A DNA stretch of 64,000 nucleotides from NCBI RefSeq assembly GCF_947495565.1, contig NZ_CANLZM010000006.1:124001-188000 (forward strand), written 5' to 3'. Below the pieces are notes generated by a model. That model saw nothing but the letters and a program-made list of their open reading frames with translations, was not told the origin of the DNA and did no database searches. This stretch comes from an uncultured Pontibacter sp. (GTDB taxonomy: Bacteria; Bacteroidota; Bacteroidia; Cytophagales; Hymenobacteraceae). A program made the position numbers and the translations under genes. How positions within the stretch are numbered: position 1 is the stretch's first letter; each line of letters opens with the position of its first letter. This document shows positions 8,538 through 16,424 of this stretch, in pieces.

Positions 8538-9098
8538 ATGAGCAAAGAAGAAGGTATCCCGCCAGGGTGGAGTTACAACCCGGCCACCTGGGGCCAGCGC
8601 ATGCCCATCGTAATAGCAGCTATGGTTGGTTTTGCTATCGCCACCTACCTGGCGCTTTTTCAGTTTAAGGTAATTGATACGGTCTGGGAGCCGTTTTTCG
8701 GGGATGGAAGCCGTAAGATACTTACCTCCAAAACCTCCCAGATACTTCCTATTCCAGACGCTGCCCTTGGAGCCATTGGCTACCTTGTAGATGCACTGGC
8801 CGGTGTAATCGGCGGCATCCGCAGGTGGCGCACCATGCCCTGGATTGTGATTGCCTTTGGCCTTGCCGTTGGCCCATTGGGCTTTATAAGCGTACTGCTG
8901 GTAGTGCTACAACCAGTTATGTACGACTCCTGGTGCACCCTCTGCCTTGCCACAGCACTTATATCGGTGGTAATGATTGGCCCTGCAATGGACGAAATGC
9001 TGGCCAGCCTGCAGTATATGAAGCGCGTTAAAGATGCTAAGGTATCGATGTGGAAGGCTTTTTGGGGTTATAAAGAAGTACAGGGAAGAGTAATTTAA
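8538..9098 (+). CDS. Vitamin K epoxide reductase (VKOR)-like membrane protein lacking the loop cysteines
   Basis: A 186-residue membrane protein with four or five helices. The VKOR active-site CxxC is present as C133-TL-C136 (DSWCTLCLATA) at the start of a late helix, and the helix before it (PDAALGAIGYLVDALAGV) also fits the VKOR bundle. In VKOR proteins a second Cys pair lies in the periplasmic loop and shuttles electrons. Here that loop (GDGSRKILTSKTSQILPIP) has only serines, and C133 and C136 are the only cysteines in the protein. It may therefore work with an external thiol partner or have changed role. It is followed 8 bases later by the SPW-repeat gene, a likely operon partner. Confidence 0.8.
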   Translation: MSKEEGIPPGWSYNPATWGQRMPIVIAAMVGFAIATYLALFQFKVIDTVWEPFFGDGSRKILTSKTSQILPIPDAALGAIGYLVDALAGVIGGIRRWRTMPWIVIAFGLAVGPLGFISVLLVVLQPVMYDSWCTLCLATALISVVMIGPAMDEMLASLQYMKRVKDAKVSMWKAFWGYKEVQGRVI

Positions 9099-9106
9099 GA
9101 AAGGTT

Positions 9107-9508
9107 ATGTGGGCACAAATTATAAATGCAATACTAGGTATCTGGCTGATGGTCTCTGCTGCCATACTTGGCTACAACGACGTGAAGATCATAACAGATA
9201 ACGAGCACATTGTGGGGCCGGTAGTTGCAAGCTTTGCCATTATTTCGTGGTGGGAGGCTACACGCGTAACGCGCCTTTATAACATACCGCTTGGGCTGTG
9301 GCTACTGCTGGCGCCATGGGTGCTGGGCTATGACAACAGCCTGGCAACTACCAACAGCATGCTTGTTGGTGCGCTTGTAACAGGGCTAAGTTTTGTGAAA
9401 GGCAAAGTGGATGGGAGCTATGGCGGTGGCTGGTCAGCCGTCTGGAATGCTGACACCATGCATGCACGCGAGGCCAGAAAGCAGCCACGAACGGACCTGG
9501 AGAACTAA
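9107..9508 (+). CDS. SPW-repeat membrane protein
   Basis: A 133-residue protein with four helices arranged as two similar halves: ILGIWLMVSAAILGY near residue 8 and PLGLWLLLAPWVLGYD near residue 65. This is the internal duplication of SPW-repeat proteins (PF03779). It acts in the inner membrane; the family's function is unknown. It sits 8 bases after the VKOR-like gene, so the two are probably co-transcribed. The stop codon is directly followed by the palindrome AAGTATACTT, exactly as seen after the APC permease stop. Confidence 0.82.
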   Translation: MWAQIINAILGIWLMVSAAILGYNDVKIITDNEHIVGPVVASFAIISWWEATRVTRLYNIPLGLWLLLAPWVLGYDNSLATTNSMLVGALVTGLSFVKGKVDGSYGGGWSAVWNADTMHAREARKQPRTDLEN

Positions 9509-9880
9509 AAGTATACTTGCTGGGCAGTTAGACTGCATTTGATTTTCAGCAGATTAACCTGCGTGTGCATTTACTCAAAGCCTATCAACCTCATAATTGA
9601 CATCCCAAAAGATCTTCATATCTTTTCAGAACCGTCCTGATTCTCTGTTCAGAACTCACTGAAGTAATGAGCTTTATGGTGAAAAAGCACGGGGGAAGTA
9701 TGCGGAAGATGAAACGGAAGTTATACTTGCAGGAAGGAGATTGATAGGATTTCATACTTTGGGAGAAGTCCAGTGCAGCATTTAAAGGCATGGGCGGAGG
9801 CCTTAGTGTTTAAATTGAAGTTATACTTCTCATTCTCTTCTCCTGAAAAACTTCTATCTTTCTCATCGTACAAACATAGC
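9509..9880. other. Intergenic region without a recognisable gene
   Basis: About 370 bases. It starts with AAGTATACTT (9509-9518) directly after the SPW stop, then a short hairpin-like GCAGTTAGACTGC. It carries several further AAGTAT/ATACTT copies (about 9681, 9724, 9755, 9824). A longer in-frame extension of the downstream hydrolase runs through part of it but does not read like protein. No terminator or convincing promoter was seen. Confidence 0.4.
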
Positions 9881-10555
9881 ATGAGCAAAGCATACTTCAT
9901 CAGCGGTCTTGGGGCCGACTGGCGCATGTTTCAGTTCCTGAAGCTCCCGGATTATGTACCTTATGAGCACGTGGAGTGGATTAAACCGGCCAGCCGGGAC
10001 GAGCCTTTGCAGGACTACGTTCAGCGCCTGCAGGAGCAGATCACAGACCCTGACCCGATATTGGTAGGCCTCTCGTTTGGAGGTTTAGTAGCCATTGAGC
10101 TGGCCAAGCTGCTCAAGGCGCGTAAGACAATTATCATATCAAGCCTTGCTACTCACCATGCACTGCCGGTCTATTACCGGGCGCTGGGCAAAACTAAACT
10201 GCACCACTGGATGCCCTTCCGGCTGATGCAAAGTGTATACCCGGTAGCTCCTTTTTTCTTTGGGGCGCATACCCCTCCCGAGCGCAATGTGCTTAAGCTG
10301 GCTATTTTCGATATAGATGAGGAGTTCTTACGCTGGGCGCTGGGGCAGCTGCTGACGTGGCCACAGCAGGAGGTGCTGCCGGGGCTGGTGCAGATACACG
10401 GCACCCGAGACCTCATACTGCCGCTGCACGACCGTACAGACATCATCAAAGTAAAGGGCGGAGAGCATTTGATGGTACTGCACCAGGCTGACGAAATAAG
10501 TGCTATCTTGAGCCGCATATTAGAAGAGACATGGATAAAAGCAGATACATCGTGA
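9881..10555 (+). CDS. Alpha/beta hydrolase
   Basis: A 224-residue cytosolic alpha/beta hydrolase. The nucleophile elbow GLSFGG places Ser65 as nucleophile. The acid is probably in HGTRDLILP and the histidine in KGGEHLMVLH near the C-terminus; the oxyanion region is FISGLGADWR. The ATG at 9881 gives a normal hydrolase N-terminus, whereas an upstream extension to 9773 would add 36 unlikely residues. The last 25 bases overlap the next gene in another frame, so translation is coupled to the 83-residue protein and then to the FAD oxidoreductase. The substrate is unknown; esterase or thioesterase activity is plausible. Confidence 0.82.
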   Translation: MSKAYFISGLGADWRMFQFLKLPDYVPYEHVEWIKPASRDEPLQDYVQRLQEQITDPDPILVGLSFGGLVAIELAKLLKARKTIIISSLATHHALPVYYRALGKTKLHHWMPFRLMQSVYPVAPFFFGAHTPPERNVLKLAIFDIDEEFLRWALGQLLTWPQQEVLPGLVQIHGTRDLILPLHDRTDIIKVKGGEHLMVLHQADEISAILSRILEETWIKADTS

Positions 10556-10782
10556 CCACCACAGATGGGAAGCAGGTAGACCTTACCCAAGCCATCATTT
10601 TGCGCAGCAACAACCTCTATCCGTTTGGGCAGCACAACTACGCGATTTACGAAACCCCTGAGGGAGTTTTTGTAAAAGCGATGAATAGTGGCGAGCGCGA
10701 AATCATGCTGACGCACTTTGAACAACTGGACGAAACATCGGCCAGAAATTACGACCATCCATACTTCCGGACAGACAATTAG
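10531..10782 (+). CDS. Small conserved-looking hypothetical protein (83 aa)
   Basis: An 83-residue cytosolic protein starting MDKSRYIVTTTDGKQVDLTQ, with a beta-rich middle (YAIYETPEGVFVKAMNSGER) and a polar C-terminus. I do not recognise a family. It overlaps the hydrolase gene by 25 bases upstream, and its stop is three bases before the ATG of the FAD oxidoreductase, so the three genes are almost certainly one operon. A partner role for one of the flanking enzymes is possible but not shown. Confidence 0.62.
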   Translation: MDKSRYIVTTTDGKQVDLTQAIILRSNNLYPFGQHNYAIYETPEGVFVKAMNSGEREIMLTHFEQLDETSARNYDHPYFRTDN

Positions 10783-10785
10783 CCT

Positions 10786-11931
10786 ATGCAACTAAGCTTT
10801 TGGGAACAGGAAACATACTTTAACAACCTTGATGTACTGATTATTGGCAGTGGAATTGTGGGGTTAAACGCTGCCCTGCACCTGAAAAAGAAACAGCCAC
10901 AGCTAAAAGTACTGGTAGCCGAACGCGGCCTGCTGCCCACCGGGGCAAGCTCAAAAAACGCCGGATTTGCCTGTTTCGGCAGCCCCTCTGAGTTGCTCGA
11001 CGATCTGCAGCATCATTCTGAAAGCGAGGTTTTCGGGCTGGTGGAGCGCCGCTGGAAAGGTTTGCAGCGCCTGCGCCATAACCTGGGAGATACTGCCATA
11101 GATTACCACCGCTGGGGAGGATATGAATTATTTGAGCCACGGCAGCAGGAACTCTACGAGGCTTGCTTAGATAAGCTGCCCTACTTAAATAATCAGCTCA
11201 AGAGTATTATCGGGGAGCAGGAAGTGTTCCAATCCGCAGACCATAAAATTTCCTCCTTTGGTTTTAAGGGAGTGCAGCACCTGCTTCTGAGCACCGCCGA
11301 AGGCCAAATAGACACAGGCAAGATGATACTGGCCCTTACCCAGAAGGTGCAGCAACTGGGCGTGCTGGTACTAAATGGCCTGGAAATACAGGCGCTGCAG
11401 GAAAACAAGCAGGATGTGGGTGCGGTTACAGCCCAAGGTATCTACCTGAAAGCTACAGCTGTGCTGATTGCCACCAACGGCTTTGCCCAAACACTGCTGC
11501 CTACCTTACAGGTACAGCCTGCACGCGCGCAGGTTCTTATCACAAAGCCCATTGAGAATCTTAAACTTAAAGGAACTTTCCACTACGACAAAGGCTATTA
11601 TTACTTCCGTAACATAGGCAAGCGGGTGCTTTTTGGAGGGGGCCGAAATTTGGCTATTCAAGCGGAAACTACAACGGAACTGGGCATGACAACCTTGATT
11701 CAGGACAGGCTGGAAGAGCTGCTGCATCAGGTTATACTTCCGGAGACTCCGTTTGAGGTAGAGCACCGCTGGAGCGGCATTATGGGCATAGGTACCGGAA
11801 ACGCTAAAACGACGCTTGTGCAGCAAGTAACCAACCGTGTGAGCTGTGCCGTTCGGCTAGGTGGTATGGGAATTGCCATCGGGTCTCTGGTTGGCGAGGA
11901 AGGCGCTGACTTGGTGCTGCAGCAGGTATAG
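10786..11931 (+). CDS. FAD-dependent oxidoreductase, DAO/glycine oxidase family
   Basis: A 381-residue flavoenzyme of the D-amino-acid oxidase (PF01266) family. The Rossmann dinucleotide motif is VLIIGSGIVGLNAALHL near residues 17-33, followed by the acidic residue in VAERG and the TGASSKNAGFAC segment typical of the glycine/sarcosine oxidase branch. A second FAD-contact region is AVLIATNGFA, and the C-terminal GG-containing FAD motif is RLGGMGIAIGSLVG. It would oxidise an amino or similar group with release of reduced flavin. There is no signal peptide, so it is cytosolic. It is the last gene of the hydrolase-small protein-oxidoreductase operon, and a terminator hairpin follows. Confidence 0.87.
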   Translation: MQLSFWEQETYFNNLDVLIIGSGIVGLNAALHLKKKQPQLKVLVAERGLLPTGASSKNAGFACFGSPSELLDDLQHHSESEVFGLVERRWKGLQRLRHNLGDTAIDYHRWGGYELFEPRQQELYEACLDKLPYLNNQLKSIIGEQEVFQSADHKISSFGFKGVQHLLLSTAEGQIDTGKMILALTQKVQQLGVLVLNGLEIQALQENKQDVGAVTAQGIYLKATAVLIATNGFAQTLLPTLQVQPARAQVLITKPIENLKLKGTFHYDKGYYYFRNIGKRVLFGGGRNLAIQAETTTELGMTTLIQDRLEELLHQVILPETPFEVEHRWSGIMGIGTGNAKTTLVQQVTNRVSCAVRLGGMGIAIGSLVGEEGADLVLQQV

Positions 11932-11958
11932 ATAAGTATAGGTTTTACTTTGAAAACA

Positions 11959-11995
11959 AAAGAGGCAACCGTTATCTGATACCGGCTGCCTCTTT
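11959..11995 (+). terminator. Terminator hairpin after FAD oxidoreductase
   Basis: Inverted repeat AAAGAGGCA (11959-11967) / TGCCTCTTT (11987-11995), extended inward by CCG/CGG across one mismatch. It is followed by a short T-containing stretch. It could serve both converging genes. Confidence 0.7.
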
Positions 11996-12016
11996 ACTTG
12001 CTGTGTTTGGTTTTAC

Positions 12017-12241
12017 CTAAGCTGTTGCCCATTTAGCAGTGTTTTGATGAGACATGGTGGTGAGAAAGCGTTTTTGCGCTTCCTGCTCGGCGTTGTAAAA
12101 GGCAGCGTACTCCTCCTCCCCTAACTCCTCGCGAAGGGCTATGTGAAATAGCGCCATCTCTGGATAAAACTTGTACTGTTCCTGGCGCTCTTGAGGGCTG
12201 CTCCGGTTAAAATCATAGAAACTCTTCATGATAGGCTTCAC
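12017..12241 (-). CDS. Small hypothetical cytosolic protein (74 aa)
   Basis: A polar, helix-rich protein beginning MKPIMKSFYDFNRSSPQERQ, with EMALFHIALREELGEEEYAA and AFYNAEQEAQKRFLTT. No family is recognised. A start at the second methionine (12229) is equally possible. It converges on the FAD oxidoreductase and ends near the shared hairpin. Composition and codon use resemble neighbouring genes, which supports it as real. Confidence 0.55.
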   Translation of the reverse strand: MKPIMKSFYDFNRSSPQERQEQYKFYPEMALFHIALREELGEEEYAAFYNAEQEAQKRFLTTMSHQNTAKWATA

Positions 12242-12610
12242 TCTTTAAACAATTGATTTATAAATAATTAAACATCCCCTAACATACTCTTCCCAAAGGG
12301 TTTAAGTTTTGCTGTTTTTACTGCTTTTTAAGATTTTCCATTTAGAATCAGTTTATTAACTAATTTGTAGGGTCTTTTCACTAAAATTTTTTCAAGAGTT
12401 CACTTAGAAGTTGCCTTATCTTGGATATCTTTTATTCTTTTCGGCAGCTTTATTGAGCCTACATTGCGCTGTTTATACTTAATATAAGCATAATTCAAAA
12501 AATAAGTATGGCTATATATAAAGCAGTCGGGCCCAGCCATACTTGGCTGGGCCCGACTGCTTTACTTCTTATGGATTATAAGTTAAAGTATAACTCAGTT
12601 CGGCTATACC
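12242..12610. other. AT-rich intergenic region with one strong terminator
   Basis: Between the 74-residue protein and the M49-type peptidase, both on the minus strand. The part 12242-12500 is AT-rich leader or promoter sequence with no gene. The part 12520-12563 holds a perfect hairpin that ends the peptidase transcript. Several AAGTAT/ATACTT copies occur around it. Confidence 0.5.
12520..12563 (-). terminator. Perfect 19-bp terminator hairpin with ATACTT loop
   Basis: Arms 12520-12538 and 12545-12563 (core GCAGTCGGGCCCAGCC / GGCTGGGCCCGACTGC) pair perfectly. The six-base loop is exactly ATACTT. It lies downstream of the minus-strand M49-type peptidase. It is one of four hairpins in this window whose loop is the abundant AAGTAT/ATACTT motif. 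Confidence 0.8.
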
Positions 12611-14272
12611 TTATTTCTGCAAGCCAAGTACATCTGTGCCTTGCTCAAAAACAATATCAACCGGAATGTTGGCTTCAGAAAGCCTGTCTAGGTCAGCCTG
12701 TAGTTGCTGACTGATCTGCCCCTGCTCGTTTAGCAGCGTACCTACGCCTGCGTAATCTCCGTTGCCCTGCAGTGTCAGTATCTTCTCCGAAAGCTTATTC
12801 ATGGCCTCGCGCATTTTCTCGTAGTTCACGCGGTATTTGCCGGTTTCCTCGTCACGTTCAAAAGCGCCGTTGTCCTTAAAGAAATTGAAACGCACCATAT
12901 TTGCCTTACCGTGTGCGCTGGCCGCACCAAAACGAACAGAACGGAAAATACCGGCCAGGAAGGTCGTGTAATACTCCTTTAAGTCGCCTGCTACCTCGCC
13001 TTTTTCATGCAGCTGCGTAATCATGTACAGGCCCAGAATGTCAGCTTTGCCTTCTTCCAGCGCAGAGGCGTGTTCTTTAAGGGCTTCGCGTACGGTGCCT
13101 TTATTATTGATAGTGTTCTTGATGCCCAAACCGTGCGCCACTTCATGAAACATGGTGTTGGCAAAGAATGCGTCGAAGGTTACATACTGCTGCTGGTCTT
13201 CTGCAATCAGCTCCTCCGCAATCGGCTCCATGATCTTATCGAACTTGGCCTGCATGGCATTTTTGAGCTGCAGCCGACGCGTGCCTTTCTTCAGCTGCAC
13301 TTCCTCGTCGTTAGGCAAGTTGATGGCAATCGTTTTGCTGCCCGCGTTGCTGTCGCCGGCATAGTATACCACATCGTAAGCGTTTAAGTCAGAGTCTGTG
13401 CCCGGCGTTTCAGTTTTATACTTGGCTGGCACCGGCAGGCCGCGCTGTAGCTCCGGCAGAAAAGCGGCATACTTTGAGAGGCGGTCGCTCCACTCCATAT
13501 CCTTCACCAGCACATAGGCTTCGTGCGCGGCTTTGTAGCCAAAGAGCTTATCCTCATAAGTTTCAATCGGCCCGATGACGATATCCAGCTTGTTGGTTTT
13601 CATGTCCATCCAGGCGAGGTCTGATGGCTGGTAATTATCTGTTAGCATGGCCTCAGCACGCAGGTTCAGGTACTTTTTAAGGCCAGCGTCCTCAGCCAGG
13701 CTGGCAGCCTGCTTCAGCAACTCTGACACACGCGTCACTTCCTCCTTAAATTGCACATGATAAGGCACCGTCATCAGCTTATCGTTTTCATCGCGGCGTA
13801 AAAAAGTATACTGGCTGGTTTTGTCGCTTAAGTTAGCCTGCTCAAACTCTTCTTTTGTGATATCACTCGGGTAGAAATTGGTGCCCTCAGGCTTAGGGCC
13901 TACTCCTGGTATAAACGGCTCGTTGTTGTTCAGGCGGTCCCAGGGGCCGTAGTTAATCTGTGTATACTTTCTGGCAGCCTCGTTATCAAGTGTTGTTAGC
14001 AGAGAGTCTCTTTTGCCATAGGCTTCGTACCAGAACAGCTTGTTCATGATGTCAGATGCCTCGATCAGCAGCGGAATCATTTTCTTTTCATTCTCGCTCA
14101 GGCTACTCAGGTCGGCTGTAAGGCGCACCGATGTATAAGTATCCAGTTTTTGCTGCAGATCGTCAGTCGCGACAGCCTCTGTAGTGTTTTCCGTACCTTC
14201 GGTGGTGTTGCTGCTGCAGCCAAAAGTTGCCGCAGCCATAGCCGAGGCAAAAAGTATGTGGCGTGGTTTCAT
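12611..14272 (-). CDS. Peptidase family M49 (dipeptidyl-peptidase III-like) lipoprotein
   Basis: A 553-residue lipoprotein: signal peptide, then the lipobox Cys in ATFGCSSN at residue 19. The zinc site is H376-EVA-H380 in MFHEVAHGLG, followed about 26 residues later by the helix ALEEGKADILGLY carrying the third ligand. This corresponds to HELLGH...EECRAE of dipeptidyl-peptidase III, but with the one-residue-shorter HExxH form found in bacterial M49-like zinc hydrolases. It probably cleaves di- or oligopeptides in the periplasm or on the surface. It is transcribed alone, with a strong hairpin downstream. Confidence 0.8.
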   Translation of the reverse strand: MKPRHILFASAMAAATFGCSSNTTEGTENTTEAVATDDLQQKLDTYTSVRLTADLSSLSENEKKMIPLLIEASDIMNKLFWYEAYGKRDSLLTTLDNEAARKYTQINYGPWDRLNNNEPFIPGVGPKPEGTNFYPSDITKEEFEQANLSDKTSQYTFLRRDENDKLMTVPYHVQFKEEVTRVSELLKQAASLAEDAGLKKYLNLRAEAMLTDNYQPSDLAWMDMKTNKLDIVIGPIETYEDKLFGYKAAHEAYVLVKDMEWSDRLSKYAAFLPELQRGLPVPAKYKTETPGTDSDLNAYDVVYYAGDSNAGSKTIAINLPNDEEVQLKKGTRRLQLKNAMQAKFDKIMEPIAEELIAEDQQQYVTFDAFFANTMFHEVAHGLGIKNTINNKGTVREALKEHASALEEGKADILGLYMITQLHEKGEVAGDLKEYYTTFLAGIFRSVRFGAASAHGKANMVRFNFFKDNGAFERDEETGKYRVNYEKMREAMNKLSEKILTLQGNGDYAGVGTLLNEQGQISQQLQADLDRLSEANIPVDIVFEQGTDVLGLQK

Positions 14273-14444
14273 GGGTTAGTTTAAGGTTAGTTTTAATGTT
14301 GAAGATAGCAGATTTTTGCGCTTATGGCAAAAAGTGAGCGTTAAGAAAGGAGTTAGAGTAACTAGACTCAGCACTTCAGACAGATGCTTTCAGGTGCCGC
14401 TAGTTCTTTTGAGTTTTAAAAGATTATATCATCTCTTAAACAAA

Positions 14445-14474
14445 AATGGGAAGCAACCGCAGCCGCTCCCCATT
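14445..14474 (-). terminator. Terminator of the deoxynucleoside kinase gene
   Basis: Stem AATGGGAAGC (14445-14454) / GCTCCCCATT (14465-14474), with one G-U pair in the minus-strand transcript, followed on that strand by TTTTTG. The position 32 bases after the kinase stop fits. Confidence 0.6.
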
Positions 14475-14505
14475 CTCAGAAGTATAAGTAAGTATAAATT
14501 TAGGT

Positions 14506-15120
14506 CTAAAACAGGCCGAACAACTCGCGCTGTATCTTTTCAATAATGCTGCCCAAATCTTCCGGATTGGCAACAAAATCCATGTTATTTACATCTATCA
14601 CCAACAGCTTACCCAAGTCATAATTGCTCATCCAGGTGTTATAGTGCTCATTCAGGTTGCGCAGGTAGTTAATGCTGATGCTGCTCTCGTAATCGCGGTT
14701 GCGTTTTTCAATCTGCCCGATCAGCTTTGGCAGGTCAGCTTTCAGGTATATCATCAGGTCGGGCGCTTTCACCATACTGATCATCGACTGGAACAGCGCG
14801 TGGTAATTGTCGTAGTCGCGCGTGCTCATCAGGCCGGACTGGTGCAGGTTTTTTGCGAAGATATGCGCATCCTCGTAAATAGTACGGTCCTGGATTACGC
14901 TCTGGCTGGTTGCCTGTATCTGCTGCACCTGGTTAAAACGGCTATTCAGGAAGAACACCTGCAGATGAAAAGCCCAGCGCTCCATGTCCTCATAAAAATC
15001 CTTCAGGTAGGGATTATTGTCCACTGCCTCCAGGTATAAATCCCAGTTAAAGTGTTGGGCCAGCTTGGTGGCCAGCGTTGTTTTGCCGGCGCCAATGTTG
15101 CCAACTATCGCGATATGCAT
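14506..15120 (-). CDS. Deoxynucleoside kinase (deoxyadenosine/deoxyguanosine kinase type)
   Basis: A 204-residue cytosolic kinase of the dNK family (PF01712). The P-loop is GNIGAGKTTLA (residues 7-17). The nucleoside-binding glutamate region is LYLEAVDNNPYL, and the DRT motif is in IQDRTIYEDAHIF. The lid-like arginine helix is IEKRNRDYESS. It phosphorylates deoxynucleosides for nucleotide salvage. TACTTTTG at 15153-15160 on the minus strand matches the -7 consensus about 33 bases upstream of the ATG. Confidence 0.9.
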   Translation of the reverse strand: MHIAIVGNIGAGKTTLATKLAQHFNWDLYLEAVDNNPYLKDFYEDMERWAFHLQVFFLNSRFNQVQQIQATSQSVIQDRTIYEDAHIFAKNLHQSGLMSTRDYDNYHALFQSMISMVKAPDLMIYLKADLPKLIGQIEKRNRDYESSISINYLRNLNEHYNTWMSNYDLGKLLVIDVNNMDFVANPEDLGSIIEKIQRELFGLF

Positions 15121-15152
15121 GGTAATCTGTAACTTTTAATACAATAGGACTG

Positions 15153-15160
15153 CAAAAGTA
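15153..15160 (-). promoter_or_regulatory. Candidate -7 promoter box (TACTTTTG) for the deoxynucleoside kinase
   Basis: On the minus strand TACTTTTG fits TAnnTTTG exactly, about 33 bases before the kinase start. A TTG lies upstream, but at 25 rather than 19-23 bases. Confidence 0.45.
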
Positions 15161-15295
15161 AGCGATTTTAAAGCAGCTTTATCTACAAGTTCCCCACCAG
15201 GTTATTAACATTTGCGAAATGCTATACTTGTACTTCAGTTTAACTTCCCTTCCAGCCTGCCGTACACTTACATATCAACCAAACATTTGAAAGCT

Positions 15296-15472
15296 ATGAC
15301 AAAAGGACATAATCAGGATCCAAACAAACAGAGCAAACCATTTGCAAAAAGTTCTGACGACAAAAAGGAAAACCGCCACCTGACGGACCAGAAGCAGAAC
15401 AAAAGCCCAAACCAGGGCCGCAACGAGAACAAAGAACAGTCGGGCGGCACAAAGGGTAAAAACGCTATTTAA
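15296..15472 (+). CDS. Small hydrophilic K/N/Q-rich protein (58 aa)
   Basis: A 58-residue protein starting MTKGHNQDPNKQSKPFAKSS. It is almost entirely polar (Lys, Asn, Gln, Gly, Asp) without hydrophobic segments, so it is probably disordered. The ATG at 15296 is preferred because an upstream extension (to 15212) has a different composition. A 22-bp perfect terminator 14 bases after the stop supports a real, separately transcribed gene. Similar short, charged proteins in this phylum are stress- or nucleic-acid-associated, but no function can be claimed here. Confidence 0.55.
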   Translation: MTKGHNQDPNKQSKPFAKSSDDKKENRHLTDQKQNKSPNQGRNENKEQSGGTKGKNAI

Positions 15473-15485
15473 AGTATAATCCATT

Positions 15486-15538
15486 AAAAAGCAGCGAGCC
15501 CCGGCAGAAGTATAAACTGCCGGGGCTCGCTGCTTTTT
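15486..15538. terminator. Perfect 22-bp bidirectional terminator with AAGTATAAA loop
   Basis: Arms 15486-15507 and 15517-15538 (core GCAGCGAGCCCCGGCAG / CTGCCGGGGCTCGCTGC) are fully complementary, A-rich on the left and T-rich on the right. It can therefore end both the plus-strand 58-residue gene and the minus-strand gene at 15555. The nine-base loop is AAGTATAAA. Confidence 0.85.
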
Positions 15539-15554
15539 TGATTACGAAAATAAC

Positions 15555-16184
15555 TTAGCGCCTGTCCTTTTTTCTGTCCTCATACGCATCTTTGGCTTCG
15601 CGGCTTTTCTTTAGCGTTGCAAACTCTACCTGCAACGCTGCGATCTTAATTTTATCGCCTGTGCTCAGCAAGTCAAGCACTTCTGTTTTGCGGGTGTTCA
15701 GTTCCCCCACCACAAACTCAGCGTAAGACCAATCTTTCAGGCTCCAGTCCTGGCGGTAGCCGCGGGTATACTCTAGGGCACGGGTAAAGGCGTCTCGCAG
15801 GTGCACCGGCTTTATTTTGCTGATAGTGGAAGTGCCTGTTAGCTCACGCTCCCAGCGCTCCAGCTCTTGGCCATCCAGGTCTACCAGTTCCCCTTCGTGC
15901 CGCAGTTCCCATGCCTCGTAGCGCTGTTTGTAGTCGTTATACTCGCTTCTGGACTTATCTGATAGCTTTTTAGTATTGTTATCCAAACTGTATGTCAGCT
16001 CCTCAAACTCTTTTTTTACGGTAGGCCACTCTGCGGCAATGGTGCTATCCGCCTGCGTACTGCGTTTTTGCATCCAGGTGCGGAGGTCGTCCAGGTCACG
16101 CTCCAGCTGCGACTGCGCCTGTGCCATACCGGCCGTAATCACAGTCAGGGCAATGGCCAGCACTAGTTTCAGGTGTTTCTTCAT
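15555..16184 (-). CDS. Secreted coiled-coil hypothetical protein (209 aa)
   Basis: Signal peptide MKKHLKLVLAIALTVITAGM ending at AQAQ (about residue 24). The mature chain is strongly charged and helical (LERDLDDLRTWMQKRST, EFEELTYSLDNNTKKL, ELERWERELTG, LQVEFATLKKSREAK), so it is probably a periplasmic coiled-coil or helical-bundle protein. No catalytic motif or known family is evident. It is monocistronic and converges on the 58-residue gene at a shared hairpin. Confidence 0.65.
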   Translation of the reverse strand: MKKHLKLVLAIALTVITAGMAQAQSQLERDLDDLRTWMQKRSTQADSTIAAEWPTVKKEFEELTYSLDNNTKKLSDKSRSEYNDYKQRYEAWELRHEGELVDLDGQELERWERELTGTSTISKIKPVHLRDAFTRALEYTRGYRQDWSLKDWSYAEFVVGELNTRKTEVLDLLSTGDKIKIAALQVEFATLKKSREAKDAYEDRKKDRR

Positions 16185-16340
16185 AGTAATTCTGAATTAT
16201 GCTTATAAACTTTAACAGGCATATCCCGTAAATATTGTGCCAGAAATATATTCTTTGCCGGATAAATTTCCTGTTGTAAAGGCTAACCGGTTAAGTGGCA
16301 GGTAACAAAACCTTAACAGCAATCGCGCGCAGCTCTACCA

Positions 16341-16348
16341 TACTTTTG
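16341..16348 (+). promoter_or_regulatory. Candidate -7 promoter box (TACTTTTG) for the GAF-like gene
   Basis: TACTTTTG matches TAnnTTTG, 76 bases upstream of the ATG at 16425. It partly overlaps a copy of ATACTT. No -33 TTG at standard spacing. Confidence 0.35.
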
Positions 16349-16424
16349 AGCTTAAACCTCGTTAATACTTAGTAGTACCGTTAAAGTAAAGTACGGCCTC
16401 ACAGGCTTGTCAACAGCATAGTGT

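Noticed and set aside
9676-9744. 22-codon ATG frame (MVKKHGGSMRKMKRK...)
   Set aside because: Very basic and short, no partner gene and no conservation evidence. It may be a small peptide but cannot be supported.
9773-9880. Upstream extension of the alpha/beta hydrolase
   Set aside because: The extra 36 residues are not hydrolase-like; the ATG at 9881 gives the proper N-terminus.
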